NCBI GenBank assembly: GCA_022559845.1 | Contig: JAHNEJ010000082.1 | Location: forward strand, 1 to 64,000 | DNA length: 64,000 bases | Origin: Amorphophallus konjac | Lineage: Eukaryota > Streptophyta > Magnoliopsida > Alismatales > Araceae | Direction: 5' to 3' | In this document: positions 1 to 10,205 of the stretch, piece by piece | Numbering within the stretch: the stretch's first letter is position 1 | Layout: each line of letters opens with the position of its first letter | Translations under genes and position numbers: made by a program | The notes under the pieces: generated by a model | The model's input: only the letters and a program-made list of their open reading frames with translations | Told to the model about the DNA's origin: nothing | Database searches by the model: none

Positions 1-42
1 TTTATTTTATTTTCAAAAAAAAAAATACATATATATATTTTT

Positions 43-283
43 GGAGGCGTCCAGACCCTTGGACGCCTCCTTCCTATTTTCTTTTTTTCTTTTTCGAAAA
101 AAAAATCCAAAAAAATAAAAAATATATATATAATATATATATAATTATGGAGGCGTCCTAGGCCTTGGACGTCTCCTTATTTTTTTAAATTTATTTTATT
201 ATTTACGAAAATAAATAAAAAAATTAATAAATGAAAAAAAAGAAAAAGAAAACATGGAGGCGTCCAGGTCCCTGGACGCCTCC
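43..283. repeat. Short palindrome array, copies 1-3
   Basis: Three 28-bp inverted repeats at 43-70, 149-176 and 256-283. Each has an 11-bp arm GGAGGCGTCCA, a 6-bp centre, and the complementary arm TGGACGCCTCC. Copy 2 has one arm mismatch. The period is about 107 bp and the spacers are almost pure A/T. Seven further copies lie at 3913-4563, in the U3 of an LTR. Short frames starting MEASRGLDAS arise only because this palindrome translates that way. Confidence 0.9.
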
Positions 284-371
284 TTCTCTCACTACCCGCC
301 TCTCTCTCACAACCTCTCGTACACCCGTTTTAGCCTATTGAACCACAGAGTGAGGATTCCGAGGTACTTAC

Positions 372-563
372 CGGGTCGTGATCATCCTCTCCCGCGTCAC
401 CAGCATCCGCAGCAGCCTCCGCGGCCAGGAGAGGCACCTCCATCCCCTCCTCCGCAGCAATCTCCTCTGCTGCAGCCTCCTCGGCATCATCCCTCAACCT
501 CCTCGCACGACGAGCCAGTCGTTTTCGCTTCCCTGGAACCTGGCTCGATCCTCCTCGCTCCAT
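372..563 (-). CDS. Putative antisense exon, acidic/basic low-complexity protein
   Basis: Minus-strand open frame of about 64 codons starting with Met at 563. It opens with a basic block (KRKRLARRARRLR) and continues as an Ala/Glu-rich acidic stretch. A good donor, G|GTAAGT, follows position 372. If it is spliced, the rest lies left of the window. I do not recognise a family. It lies downstream of the PMD gene on the same strand, between two palindrome arrays. It may therefore be a further exon or second gene of the antisense region of a Tat-type element. It could also be a chance frame in GC-rich DNA. Confidence 0.35.
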
Positions 564-663
564 GGGGACTAAGAATAGGTCGTCTGGGTGACTGGGTCGT
601 CAGATTGAACAGTAAATGAGCAAAAGGGGGGGGGGCAACCCTTAAGTAGCAATTAGCTTCTTT

Positions 664-885
664 GGGGCGTCCAGGCGCCTGGACGCCCCCTTAATTTTTA
701 TTTATTTCAAAATTTAAAAAAAAAAAATTGTGGGGCGTCCAGGCGCCTAGACGCGCCCAAAACAAAAAAATCAAATAAAATAAAAAATAAACGTTGGGGC
801 GTCCAGGACCCTGGACGCCCCCAAAACAAAAAAATAAAATAAAAATAAAATAAAAATTAGGGGCGTCCAGGCCTCTGGACGCCCC
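664..885. repeat. Short palindrome array, copies 4-7
   Basis: Four copies at 664-689, 732-758, 796-821 and 860-885, spaced 64-68 bp. The first is a perfect 26-bp palindrome (arm GGGGCGTCCAGGC plus its complement). Copy 5 is damaged. Spacers are A/T-rich. The arm begins GGGG here and GGAG at 43-283, so this is a sister sub-array. Positions 886-1073 are A/T-rich and I see nothing in them. Confidence 0.9.
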
Positions 886-1073
886 CATAATAAAAAATTT
901 TCAAACAAAAAAAATATAATATATTTATATAAGAATATGTATATAATCCAAACAAAATAAAAAAATATATATATACAAAGAAAAAGGAAAACCATAAAAA
1001 AGATAATAATTAAGGGGACGGGGTTCCGAAACATCCATGCCAGATTTTATTCCATCAGAAAAAACAGAGTGAA

Positions 1074-2482
1074 CTACATCAGGGGCTTAGGCGCTTTAGG
1101 CCTTAACTTCCCCAGTTCGGTTACATAAGCCCTCCACGGTTCGCATTCTTCCACCACGTGCGCTAAGGCCTTTCCCGCAACACTTGTCTTCCAGGGAGCT
1201 TTAATGGCCTTCGCTTCCTTCGCGTCCGCTTCAGTGCCCAACTCCCTTTTCTTCAAAGGAACAATGTCAGTCGGTGGCGGGAACGAATGGCGTGGGATGC
1301 CAATCTGGAGGCAGCACCGATGCGCGTTGTAAAGAACAAACTCGGTCGCGCCGATCAGTTGAAGATCAACTTCGGGAGAAGGCCTCATGAGGAGATCAAG
1401 CGAAAGCAAACATGTCGGTGCGCAAGTGAAGAAGCCTTGTGTCACGGTGCGGAAGTGAGACCGCCAGTCTTCACGTTTCTTCAGCCACGGAACGCGGTTC
1501 ACTACAGTACCACCAAAGCCTAACACGTCGGCTATATGGTGAAGCGGGCTTTGTTGGAAGAGCTTCGAAGCGGTTGGCATTCCCTCGCGGTGGTCGAATT
1601 TGAAATGCAAATCCAGCCAGCAATTTAAGACAAGTGCACAACCAAATGGAGGCTTACCCAGGCTCGAGGCAGTAAGACCGCTGTAAAGATAGGCGAGGAC
1701 GGCGGGTCCCACCCTCTTTCCACGCCAGATCCCGCAGATAGCACCCAGTTGGTCTTCCTCCACCATGTTGTCGGTATAAGGGAACAAGAGAGCACCCGCC
1801 AGACAAATGGTGAACCCCTTCATGATTCCCTCCAAATAGTCATCGTCTGGTGACCCTCTCAGGGCGTTCATGACCCACTCCGCAAGCTTTTGGAGATCGA
1901 TCCCCTTCTGAGTACGGACCTTTCTAGCTGCGTCGGGCGGCATGAAGCTTCCAAGGACGCTTTCAGAAGTACCCCGTGTCAGCATCCGCATAGCCTTCAC
2001 CTTCCCGTCGCTCTTGAATTTCTTCAAACCAAGCAGAAGTTCCACCTCCTCGAGGAGGATGGTCACCTCGAAGGTCGGGAAGACAAAAGTGTGGGTCTGG
2101 GGGTGCCAGACCTCCACTAGCGCGCCCATAGCCGCCCAGTCCATACGAATCTTCTCGTAATGCTTGGCGTGAATAAGGAGCCCTTGCAGATGCCACTTCG
2201 AGAGTATGGCCCTCATGCCAATGGAGATATTGGAAGTCAGCTTTGAAAGCCATGGCAGCTTGGAAAACTTCCTCGGGCCTGGGAAGAGTGGATATGGCTG
2301 GGAGAGGAAGGAAGAAGAAATGAAGGAAGTAAGAAGAAGGTTCACGTGCAGAAGTTTGAAAAGAGTCGGCTTACCATATGCGACATGATCGTCCCACTCA
2401 GATGACCCTCGAGGTCGGAAAGTCGCCTAATCTCGCTGCTAGGCTTGCTCCTCTTCATAACGCGGGAAGACTCTCCTTCCAT
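1074..2482 (-). CDS. Plant mobile domain (PMD/DUF7745-like) protein, antisense gene of a Tat-type element
   Basis: Two exons are visible. Exon 1 (2375-2482, Met at 2482; an upstream in-frame Met lies at 2536) ends with donor ATG|GTAAGC. Exon 2 is 1074-2297, after a pyrimidine-rich acceptor CTCCCAG. The 77-bp intron joins in phase 0. The conserved block is ALVEVWHPQTHTFVFP, then a hydrophobic/acidic segment ending in ELLLGL, as in PMD/DUF7745 proteins. These are common in plant transposons and in MAIN/MAIL-type host proteins; their biochemical role is unclear. Exon 2 is open for about 410 codons. A TATA box lies about 90 bp upstream of the start at 2482 and 35 bp upstream of the Met at 2536. 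To the right lie a polypurine tract and an LTR start at 3653. This matches a Tat element carrying an antisense extra gene between pol and its 3' LTR. It is unlikely to be a host gene. Confidence 0.72.
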
Positions 2483-2572
2483 CCTGAAGATCTCTAGATT
2501 CTCCTCTCCTTCCTCTCCTGAGCTTCCAAAACCCACCTTGGTGCATTTGAATGAACTAGCCTAAGGGGAGTT

Positions 2573-2578
2573 CTTATA
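2573..2578 (-). promoter_or_regulatory. TATA box of the antisense PMD gene
   Basis: On the minus strand the sequence reads CCTATAAGAAC, about 35 bp upstream of the first in-frame Met (2536). It suggests that the antisense gene has its own promoter inside the retrotransposon. The element of 12963-51791 has a parallel TATA box at 19698. Confidence 0.5.
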
Positions 2579-2582
2579 GGAA

Positions 2583-3638
2583 GGGAAGGGTGCTACAGGA
2601 CAGAACATGTCACATCAGTGGTCATTGTCAAGATTTTGTCTGGATCTCCTTCGAACTGTGGTGCGATTCTGCTACCTTTTGATGTTGCTAACCTTTGCTG
2701 GCCTGTGCAGGTTTTACTAACGGACGTCTTTGTCCTATCTCCTGTCCCACCTTTCATTGGTTGGTCCCACCATGTCATGCATCATAGTATACGATACCTA
2801 CGCTACTAGAGCATGTCAAGGACCTTGCGGCCCGAACGAATCTGGGATTTGAGTTCCCCTTCAACAAAAACAGTGATGATCCCGGAAGAATTTGGGTTGT
2901 ACGGATAGGCCGTTAACTTGTGGTAGCATGGGGACGACGGTTCCATTCAGTGAGTTGGTGCGCGGATAAACGGGCCCCAGCCCAGTATCAGCTCACCGGG
3001 TCGGTATCCTGACCCGTTCTTCACAAGTTGACAATATTATCCTTGGCTATTTTCTATTTTTGTTTGTTTTAAATTTTTCTTTAAACCCAGCATGCATTCA
3101 TATAGGACTTTGATTTATTGCGGAAGATCATTCAAGCGATTCGATTGTGAAAGCCGTTGTGTTTCAATTCCTACAAATATGAGATATTCCACTCTGAATG
3201 AAATACTGAGTTTCTTTGAGACAGCCCTACGCTGCTCTTCCAAAGGAGACCCTTGTTTGGACAGACCCTCAGATATTCCTTTACATTTTTGACCCACCTT
3301 GGCCGCAGCACTTCCACATTGGCTGGTAACCGCTCCCCAAAGGTGAAACCTCCGGTTTATGACCCAGGTACTTCCACACCGAGAAGTTGGTCTTCTTTTG
3401 TTTCGTGCCTGAAGTGCACATCTCACCCTCCCTTATTTGATCTCCGTCCAAGCGATCGTCAATATTTGAAAGACCTCCTTCAAGGTCGCCTCATTGAAAC
3501 TTCAGGAAAAATTCCAAACAGTAACGTCACAAGCGTGTCTCATCACACCTTGGCATCAACTTATCAGTCCGCTCCCACTTCATTTCAGTCCACTTCGATA
3601 CCATTCCACTACGTGTCGCTCCCTTGCAAAGCAGACGC
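2583..3638. other. Untranslated 3' region of the left Tat-type element
   Basis: No frame here resembles a known protein. A 134-codon plus frame at 3253-3657 runs into the LTR start and has no recognisable domain. By position this is the spacer between the antisense gene and the 3' LTR. I see no tandem repeat in it. Confidence 0.4.
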
Positions 3639-3652
3639 CAAGGCGGGGCAGC
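3639..3652 (+). promoter_or_regulatory. Polypurine tract candidate
   Basis: The sequence CAAGGCGGGGCAGC lies directly before TGTAGACACG, a typical LTR start. A PPT here would prime plus-strand DNA synthesis of an element lying to the left, with LTR 3653 as its 3' LTR. It is short and interrupted by pyrimidines, so support is moderate. Confidence 0.45.
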
Positions 3653-3912
3653 TGTAGACACGCCATTCTTGACGTCTCATAGAAAGTCTCATATTACTAT
3701 ACGACGCCCCGCGATGGCCTACGCATTTCGAATCGCTCGAGTGCTTCCTTTTCCTGAATCTTCTTCCGCCCTTTTCGGCATCCGGAATCGTCCCGTCACG
3801 GCATTCGGACGACATCAACACCAGTCGAACGCATCAAGAGGTTCCGGAATCAAGAAGGGGGTCTGCCAGGCGGCCGCCGACGCCTGATCCAAGGACCCGG
3901 GTGGGTCTTAAT

Positions 3913-4563
3913 GGGGGCGTCCAGGCCCCTGGACGCCCCCATGATTTTGATTTATTTTATTTTTTCTTCAGGGCCCAAAATTAAATAAAAAAATAATAAA
4001 AATAATAATAAAAATAATAAATTAATGGAGGCGTCCAGGCATTTGGACGCCTCCATAAAAAGAAAATATAAAAAAATATATATATTGCCAGTTGGCATAT
4101 AAAAATAAAAAAATTAAAAAAAAATGTTATATATTAATGGAGGCGTCCAGACCCCTGGACGCCTCCATAAAAAAACATGTAAAAAAAATATATAAAATGC
4201 CAGCCTTGGCATAAAAGATAAAAACAATAAATAATAAACTTTTGGAGGCGTCCAGGCCCCTGGACGCCTCCATCAACTCACTCACGGGCGCCGGCCACCG
4301 AACGACGGTTTGTCGCGTGTGAAAAAAGCCAAATTTAGAGACGTCCACCTGACTGGACGCGCCCATTTCTGAATCACGAGGCGCCGCTCACAAAACCACG
4401 CGTTGTGCCAAACCGCGTGCGGCCGTCGTCGGTTTTCGGTGGACCTGTTAGAGGCGTCCGGGACCCTGGACGCCCCCATAAAAGTATTCTAAAAAAATCA
4501 ATAAAAATAGAATAAAATATTATTTCGGCCCTGATGGAGGTGTCCAGGGTCCTGGACGCCTCC
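3913..4563. repeat. Palindrome array in LTR U3, seven copies
   Basis: Copies start at 3913, 4027, 4139, 4244, about 4338 (degenerate), 4450 (imperfect) and 4536, spaced 86-114 bp in A/T-rich DNA. The arm is GGAGGCGTCCAG, or GGGGGCGTCCAGG at 3913, with its complement. The last copy ends 15 bp before the TATA box at 4578. The array thus occupies the enhancer position of the LTR promoter. Confidence 0.9.
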
Positions 4564-4577
4564 ACCTTCCGGAACTC

Positions 4578-4586
4578 TATAAATAG
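4578..4586 (+). promoter_or_regulatory. TATA box of the LTR promoter
   Basis: The sequence CTATAAATAGAGGCCC is a textbook plant TATA box. Transcription would start near 4610 and read right through the leader into pol. The last palindrome lies immediately upstream. Confidence 0.75.
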
Positions 4587-5214
4587 AGGCCCACCCCCTC
4601 AGTTCTAGGAGAGCGAAGCAGTGATCCGATAGGCTGCCGCAGCCCAGAGGCTACGGAGTCATTTTTCTAACCCGTGGGTTCTTTTGTAGGTGGAGGTTCT
4701 GCCGGCTTCTCGGGTGCTCACGCTCGCGAGAGGAAGGTCGTCTTCATCCACCGCGCTTCCACGTCGTCCCCACGCTGCCGGAGCTCCGCCGGATTTCACC
4801 CTCGGCTCATCCAATAAGCCTTTTCTTCCCCTTTTTCTCCATAGTCCTTTACATTCATCATATTGCATCATCTATCCCCCTTCACAAGGGGGCCTCTTCT
4901 CTTATACTTCTTACATCCATCATCTCATTTTCCTCCTACTCGAGTCCGAGAGGGGTTTAAAAGATAACACCAACCAGGTGTGTGTCTTGCCATCATTTCG
5001 TTATTTTTATCGCAAGGATTCGAATACTACACCTCCATCTTTCTAATCCACTTGTCATTTATTTGTCGTTGTCTTGCAAGGGTACCCGAGGAAAGCCCTC
5101 TCCGTCGGCCGGCCGGAAGGAGAGGAAGAAGCAACCCGCCATCTCCCGCTCTTGAGGTAGGCGCGATCACCTTCTTATTTTGGGGTCTTTTGGCCCCTGG
5201 CGATCACATCTTAT

Positions 5215-5692
5215 CATCGAGGCCGCGGCGAGTCACTTCCCCAATGGCCGTTTAAATTTCTGTTTCCTATATTCTCTTTATATTTTGTTATATATTCTGC
5301 TTATGTCATCGAGGCCGCGGCGAGTCACTTCCCCAATGGCCGTTTAATTTTCTATTCCTACGATCTCTTTATGCTTTGTTATATTCTGCTTATATCATCG
5401 AGGCCGCGGCGAGTCACATCCCCAATGGCCGTTTAAATTTCCGTTCTTATATTTTTTTTATATATTCTGTTATATTCTGCTCATATCATCGAGGCCGCGG
5501 CGAGTCACTTCCCCAATGGCCGTTTAAATTTCTGTTCTCATATTTTCTCTATATTCTGTTATATTCTGTTCATATTCTCGAGGCCGCGGCGAGTAACTTC
5601 CCCAATGGCCGTTTCAATTCTTGTTATTTAATTTTTGCATCTTTCCCGTCCCCCCGAGGTCGCGGCGAGTCACTTCCCGCTATGGCCGTTTA
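5215..5692 (+). repeat. Six ~90-bp tandem repeats in the leader
   Basis: A conserved core of about 40 bp, starting CATCGAGGCCGCGGCGAGTC and ending AATGGCCGTTTA, recurs at 5215, 5307, 5396, 5487, 5577 and 5654. Periods are 92, 89, 91, 90 and 78 bp. Linkers are T-rich. The last copy is the most divergent. The array sits between the LTR and the first ORF, so it would be in the untranslated leader. Confidence 0.9.
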
Positions 5693-6567
5693 ATCCCCAT
5701 ATTTTGCTATATCATACTTGTCCCGCTCGCCCCGCCGGTGCAATCTCCCGTGGTGGCCCCTTCTCTCTTTCCTCTCATTTCTGTGTTGCAGCAAACAAAA
5801 CAAACAAAAAAGAAGGAGCCCGCGCGCTCTCCGCTCTCTTCCTCTTCCACGCATCCAGCTCTTCTCCGAACCGCGTGACGTCGCTCACACCTGGTACCGT
5901 GAAGAAGCCGCCGCCCAGTCTTGAAGAAAAGGCAGATGATGCATGTGTTGTTGTTGACCCACCGCCGCCGCTGCAGGGGCTAGTGGGTGATTTAGAAGAT
6001 TTTTTTGATGGTTTTGAGAAATTGTTTTGTGAAAAAGAAAGCCAACCGAAGAAGAAGGAGGCGCAGCTGGTGAAGCCTCCTCCGATGCCATTGGTCCGCC
6101 AGAGGCCACAGGAAGTGGGGGGCTCCGTCACTACTTATTCTATGACCCCTTCTCGTCTCGCCTCTTGGTTTCATCAATTGGGATTTGTTCCCCGTTCCCC
6201 TCCAATCCTGGTCGACCCGTACTTCACGGAGAAACCTGAAATTTTATTCGTTCCCTGTGCTTGTGGGCACTGCCGGCCTATTGATCTTTCAACACTATTC
6301 ACTCCTCCTCCCCCTGGAGCTCAGCTCCATGAGATGTGGTTTTCCTCCTCCGATCCATTCTTTGATTGCATATTTCTTGAATTGTTCCCCATGCAACTAC
6401 CTCCTCTTCCACCTTCTTCCACCTCGTGCTGCGTGATCTCCTCCGGCCTCCAAAAAAAATGCCAATTTCAAAACGGAGGTTTCCATGGAAGATCACGCTG
6501 TGTTCTGCTCAGATTCCCAGGGGCACGAGACCCCTGTTCCTTTTCCAGTAGATTTCCTCTCTCCTAG
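5635..6567 (+). CDS. Unidentified ORF between leader and pol
   Basis: Open frame of 310 codons. The first Met lies in the last leader repeat, so the true start is probably later or after a spliced leader; an acceptor-like TTGCAG precedes 5791. The middle is acidic with paired aromatics (LEDFFDGFEKLF), then a Lys-rich patch, then a Cys/His cluster CACGHCRPID near residue 205. The C-terminal third is Pro-rich. It is not a recognisable gag capsid and has no protease motif. By position it could be a remnant of the ORF1/gag region of an Ogre-type element. It overlaps the first codons of pol in another frame. Confidence 0.35.
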   Translation: MHLSRPPEVAASHFPLWPFNPHILLYHTCPARPAGAISRGGPFSLSSHFCVAANKTNKKEGARALSALFLFHASSSSPNRVTSLTPGTVKKPPPSLEEKADDACVVVDPPPPLQGLVGDLEDFFDGFEKLFCEKESQPKKKEAQLVKPPPMPLVRQRPQEVGGSVTTYSMTPSRLASWFHQLGFVPRSPPILVDPYFTEKPEILFVPCACGHCRPIDLSTLFTPPPPGAQLHEMWFSSSDPFFDCIFLELFPMQLPPLPPSSTSCCVISSGLQKKCQFQNGGFHGRSRCVLLRFPGARDPCSFSSRFPLS

Positions 6568-9500
6568 GGTAGATGTACAGTGTGCAGAGTCTCCTAGGAT
6601 AGTCGAGTCAGTTGGGGTAGAATCTAGTCCGAGTCTAATCAGCCCATCCACATCTGCGGCGCACCCTGTGATGCGTCATCCCAAATCCATTCTCGATAGG
6701 TTTCTACGAGATCTGGCTGAAAGATGCCACGCCCTTCTAAGATGTCCTGAGTTTGTAGACACCGCAATTATCTTGGAAGATGATGAGGAGTTAGAAGGGG
6801 TATGGAGCAACGACGGATTAGGGGTGTATGAAATTGTGAATGAGAAGGATCTAGTTGATGATGAGGAAGGTGAGGTGGATGACACTGCTGACTTGTACGC
6901 GCAAGGCTTGAAGAAGTTTGACGAACCTTCCTCAACAGTGGATGAACCCACTAAGGAAATTAATCTCGGAACAGAAGAGGATCCCAGGCCCATACTTATT
7001 TCCGCCAATCTCCCTCCTCAGGTCGAAGAGAAGCTTGTCAAGGTTTTGAGGGAGTACAGTGATTCCTTTGCCTGGTCCTACGAGGACATGCCGGGTCTTG
7101 ACCCTGCATTGGTTGAACATAGATTGATTCTTAAACCAGGGGCAACACCCGTTAAGCAAAAAGCAAGAAGATTCCACCCGCAGATGGCCTTGAGAATTAA
7201 GGAAGAAGTCGACAAATTGCACAAAGCCAGGTTCATCAGGGTTGTACTATATCCGCAATGGGTGGTAAACATAGTCCCAGTGATGAAGAAAGATGGTAAA
7301 ATTCGGATCTGTATTGACTTCAGAGACTTGAACAAGGCATGTCCGAAAGATGATTTTCCACTTCCTCACATCGACGTCTTAGTTGACAATACAGCTGGAT
7401 ACGAAGCTCTCTCGTTCATGGATGGTTATTCTGGATATAACCAAATCCGTCTAGCTCTGGAAGATCAAGAGAAGACCTCATTCACCACGCCCTGGGGCAC
7501 GTACTGCTATGTCGTTATGCCATTTGAATTAAAAAATGCAGGTGCCACTTATCAAAGGGCGATGATGGCTATCTTCCACGACATGATGCATATCTATTTA
7601 GAAGCTCATGTGGATGATATTCTGGCCAAGTCGAGGTCTCAAGAAGAACACCCCGCCATTCTAGCCAAAGTGTTACAAAGGGCTAGGGAGTACAAATTAA
7701 AGATGAATCCCAAGAAATGTGTGTTTGGAGTTGCATCAGGGAAATTGCTGGGGTTTATAATTAGTAAACGGGGGATCCAGATCGATCCAAATAAAGCAAA
7801 GGCCGTTATGGAAATGCCGCCGTCGAAGAACATTACCGAACTTCGAGGTTTGATTGGGCGTTTACAATTTATTAGGAGATTCATATCTCAACACTCACAG
7901 AGATGTCGCCCATTCTATGAGTTGTTAAAGGCGGGAGCAAAATTTGAATGGAATGAACAATGCCAGAAGGCCTATGAGGAGCTTAAGGTTTATCTTTCTA
8001 ATCCCCCGGTTCTGCAACCACCCGTCCCTGGGAAACCCCTGATCTTATACATTTCTGTGATTGAGGACTCTCTAGGAGCTGTCTTGGCTCAGGTGGATGA
8101 TGAAGGAAGGGAAAGGGCAGCATACTACCTCTCGAGGTTATTTAATCCTGCTGAATCCAAGTATAATGCCATGGAGAAGACCTGTGCAGCGCTAGTGTGG
8201 GTAGCCCAGAAGTTTAAACACTATTTTCTTGCCCATGAGGTGAGGCTGATATCTAGAATGGACCCCATTCGTTATCTCCTCGAGAAGCCTGTCCTTTCTG
8301 GCCGACTAGCTCGCTGGCAGAGCTTTAGTTCCCAATTCGATATCACCTTCATCGTCCAGAAAGCAATCAAGAGATATGCTATCGCTGAGCACCTTGCTCA
8401 TTCTCCCATCCCTCGCACTGATTCAATCCAGGACGAATTTCATGATGAACACTTGGCAGTAATCACTCATCTTCCTTTTTGGTCTCTCCACTTTGATGGT
8501 GCTCTCAATTCCCAGGGCAGTGGAATCGGCGCCGTTCTCCTTACTCCCGAAGGAGTAACCATCTCAGTCGCTTATCAGCTCTCATTTCCTGCCACTAATA
8601 ATATAGTCGAGTATGAAGCTCTCCTTGCCGATCTGAAGCATGCCTACATCATAGGCGCGCACTACCTTAATATCATAGGAGACTCCCAGTTGGTGCTGCA
8701 TCAAGTTCTGTCAACTTACCGCACCTGTGACCCTAAGCTTAAGCCCTATCAAGATCTGGTCACGCTCTCGGCTAGGCAATTCCGGAAGCTTATCTATATC
8801 CATACTCTTCGCTCTCAGAACATCTTGGCTGATGCACTTGCATCGCTCGCTTCTTCCCTATCGTTCCCCCTCAGTCGCGCCACGGAGACCATTGTGGTCC
8901 AGCGGCTAGATGTCCCTTCTCTTCAAAATCCCTGGTTCGACAACCTTAGGAAGTCTGTAGAAAGGAAGACAGAGAGGGAAGAAGTGAAAGAAGTATCATT
9001 AACTGAGCTTGAGGAGATCATCGAAGAAGAAGAATTGCCGTGGTACTACGAAATTGAGCAATATTACAGGGATGGTACATTTCCGGAAGCGGCAAATGCC
9101 GAGCAGCGAAAGGCCATTAGAAGAGTCGCCGCAAGATACACAATTGTCGCTGGTGAATTATATAGGCGGGCTCTGAACAGAGTTCTAATGAGGTGTCTAG
9201 ATGACGATGAGGCTTGGAAGGTAGTAGAGGCAGCTCACTCCAGTGAATGTGGAGGGCACGTAAATGGACAGGCGTTGGCGAAGAAAGTTCTTAGGCAGGG
9301 CTATTATTGGCCAACCCTAGAAGAAGATTGTTCCACCTATGTCCGTAGGTGTCTTTAGTGCCAGCTTCATGCTAACAAGATCCATGCTCCTGCTTCTTCT
9401 CTCCACCCTCTTTATGCTCCTTGGCCATTCTCGATGTGGCCTTTGATGTCATCGGACCTCTCGGTGACCCAAATTCTGTAGTCAAGCAGAAGTCTTTCAT

Positions 9501-10005
9501 CCTGACGGCTACGGAGTACTTCACCAAGTGGGCGGAAGCTGAAGCCTATACAGAAATCAAAGCTACCACAGTATGCCGCTTCATCATGAAGAACATCATC
9601 TCGCGGTTTGGAGTGCCAAGTGATATCGTCACCGACAACGGGCCTCAATTTATTTCTCAAGAACTCCGGGACCTCTGTAAGAAGTTTAATATATCATTGC
9701 ATCATTCGTCACCCTATTACCCCCAAGGTAATGGCCAGGCTGAGGCCACGAACAAAACCCTTCTTAAAATTATCAAGAAAACATGCGAATCGCACAAATT
9801 TGCTGATTGGGCCGATAAGTTGGTAGAAGCTCTATGGGCTTATTGCACCTCCGTCCGTACTCCCACGGGGCAAACTCCTTTTGCTCTCACATATGGGATG
9901 GAGGCGGTACTCCCATATGAGATCCCGATCCCTTCCCTAAGAGTGCAGCTGGACAATGAACTTAATTTCGACGAGTGTCGAGAGACGCTGCTGTATAGAC
10001 TTTGA
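6485..10005 (+). pseudogene. Tat/Ogre-type gypsy pol (RT, RNase H, second RNase H, integrase), broken
   Basis: The first 957 codons (6485-9358) are open. They hold reverse transcriptase (from about residue 220), RNase H (about 520-620), the second archaeal-type RNase H of the Tat clade (about 667-785), and the start of the integrase zinc domain (H..H near 917, then YYWP). RT carries DFRDLNKACPKDDFP, but the catalytic box reads HVDD where YVDD/YIDD is normal (residue 375), and PFELKNAGATY replaces PFGLKNAG. An in-frame TAG at 9356 sits inside the zinc domain, and a 1-nt loss near 9438 shifts the frame. The integrase core then reads on to about 9990 with TDNGPQF and the downstream Glu (QGNGQAEATNK). 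It is cut there by an LTR fragment. Gag and protease are absent, so the copy is dead. Confidence 0.9.
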
Positions 10006-10205
10006 ATGGACATAACTACTCGCACCATCGATGGAATGTATAGACTTTGAATACATGATGGCGAGTGCACTGACTATGATGAATGCAATGTATTTATGAT
10101 GAATGATATGTATGCTAACCACAATGACTGGCTCACTGTGATACTCTTACTGTGTTGCTATCATCAAAACAAAATAGCATATGCTTGTGCCTAAGAGGCA
10201 CAATA
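9992..10205. mobile_element. Terminal fragment of a SIRE-like LTR
   Basis: It ends with GCTTGTGCCTAAGAGGCACA then ATA, nearly matching the right end of both LTRs of the copia element at 21869-31191. It also holds two copies of TGTATAGACTT (9992 and 10038). It abuts plus-strand pol on the left and minus-strand gag on the right. The left edge is approximate. It is a divergent relative, not a recent copy. Confidence 0.7.

Larger units (their letters stand above)
3653..5190 (+). mobile_element. LTR of a plus-strand Tat/Ogre-type gypsy element (3' boundary uncertain)
   Basis: It begins TGTAGACACG, preceded by a PPT-like tract. It then has a palindrome array (3913-4563), a classical TATA box at 4578 and a transcribed-looking GC-rich part. 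I could not find a CA end. A PBS-like TGGCGATCACATC lies at 5199, so the right edge is set near 5190 by inference. No partner LTR is in the window. The plus-strand pol at 6485 follows it. Confidence 0.55.

Noticed and set aside
691..1034. Minus-strand frames beginning MGASRGLDAP, and similar ones at 4127-4565
   Set aside because: They are translations of the palindrome array with A/T spacers. The recurring GASRGLDA string is the palindrome itself.
1074..2482. PMD gene as a host MAIN/MAIL-type gene
   Set aside because: Its position beside palindrome arrays, a PPT and an LTR start, and its antisense placement like 20768-35924, fit a transposon gene better.
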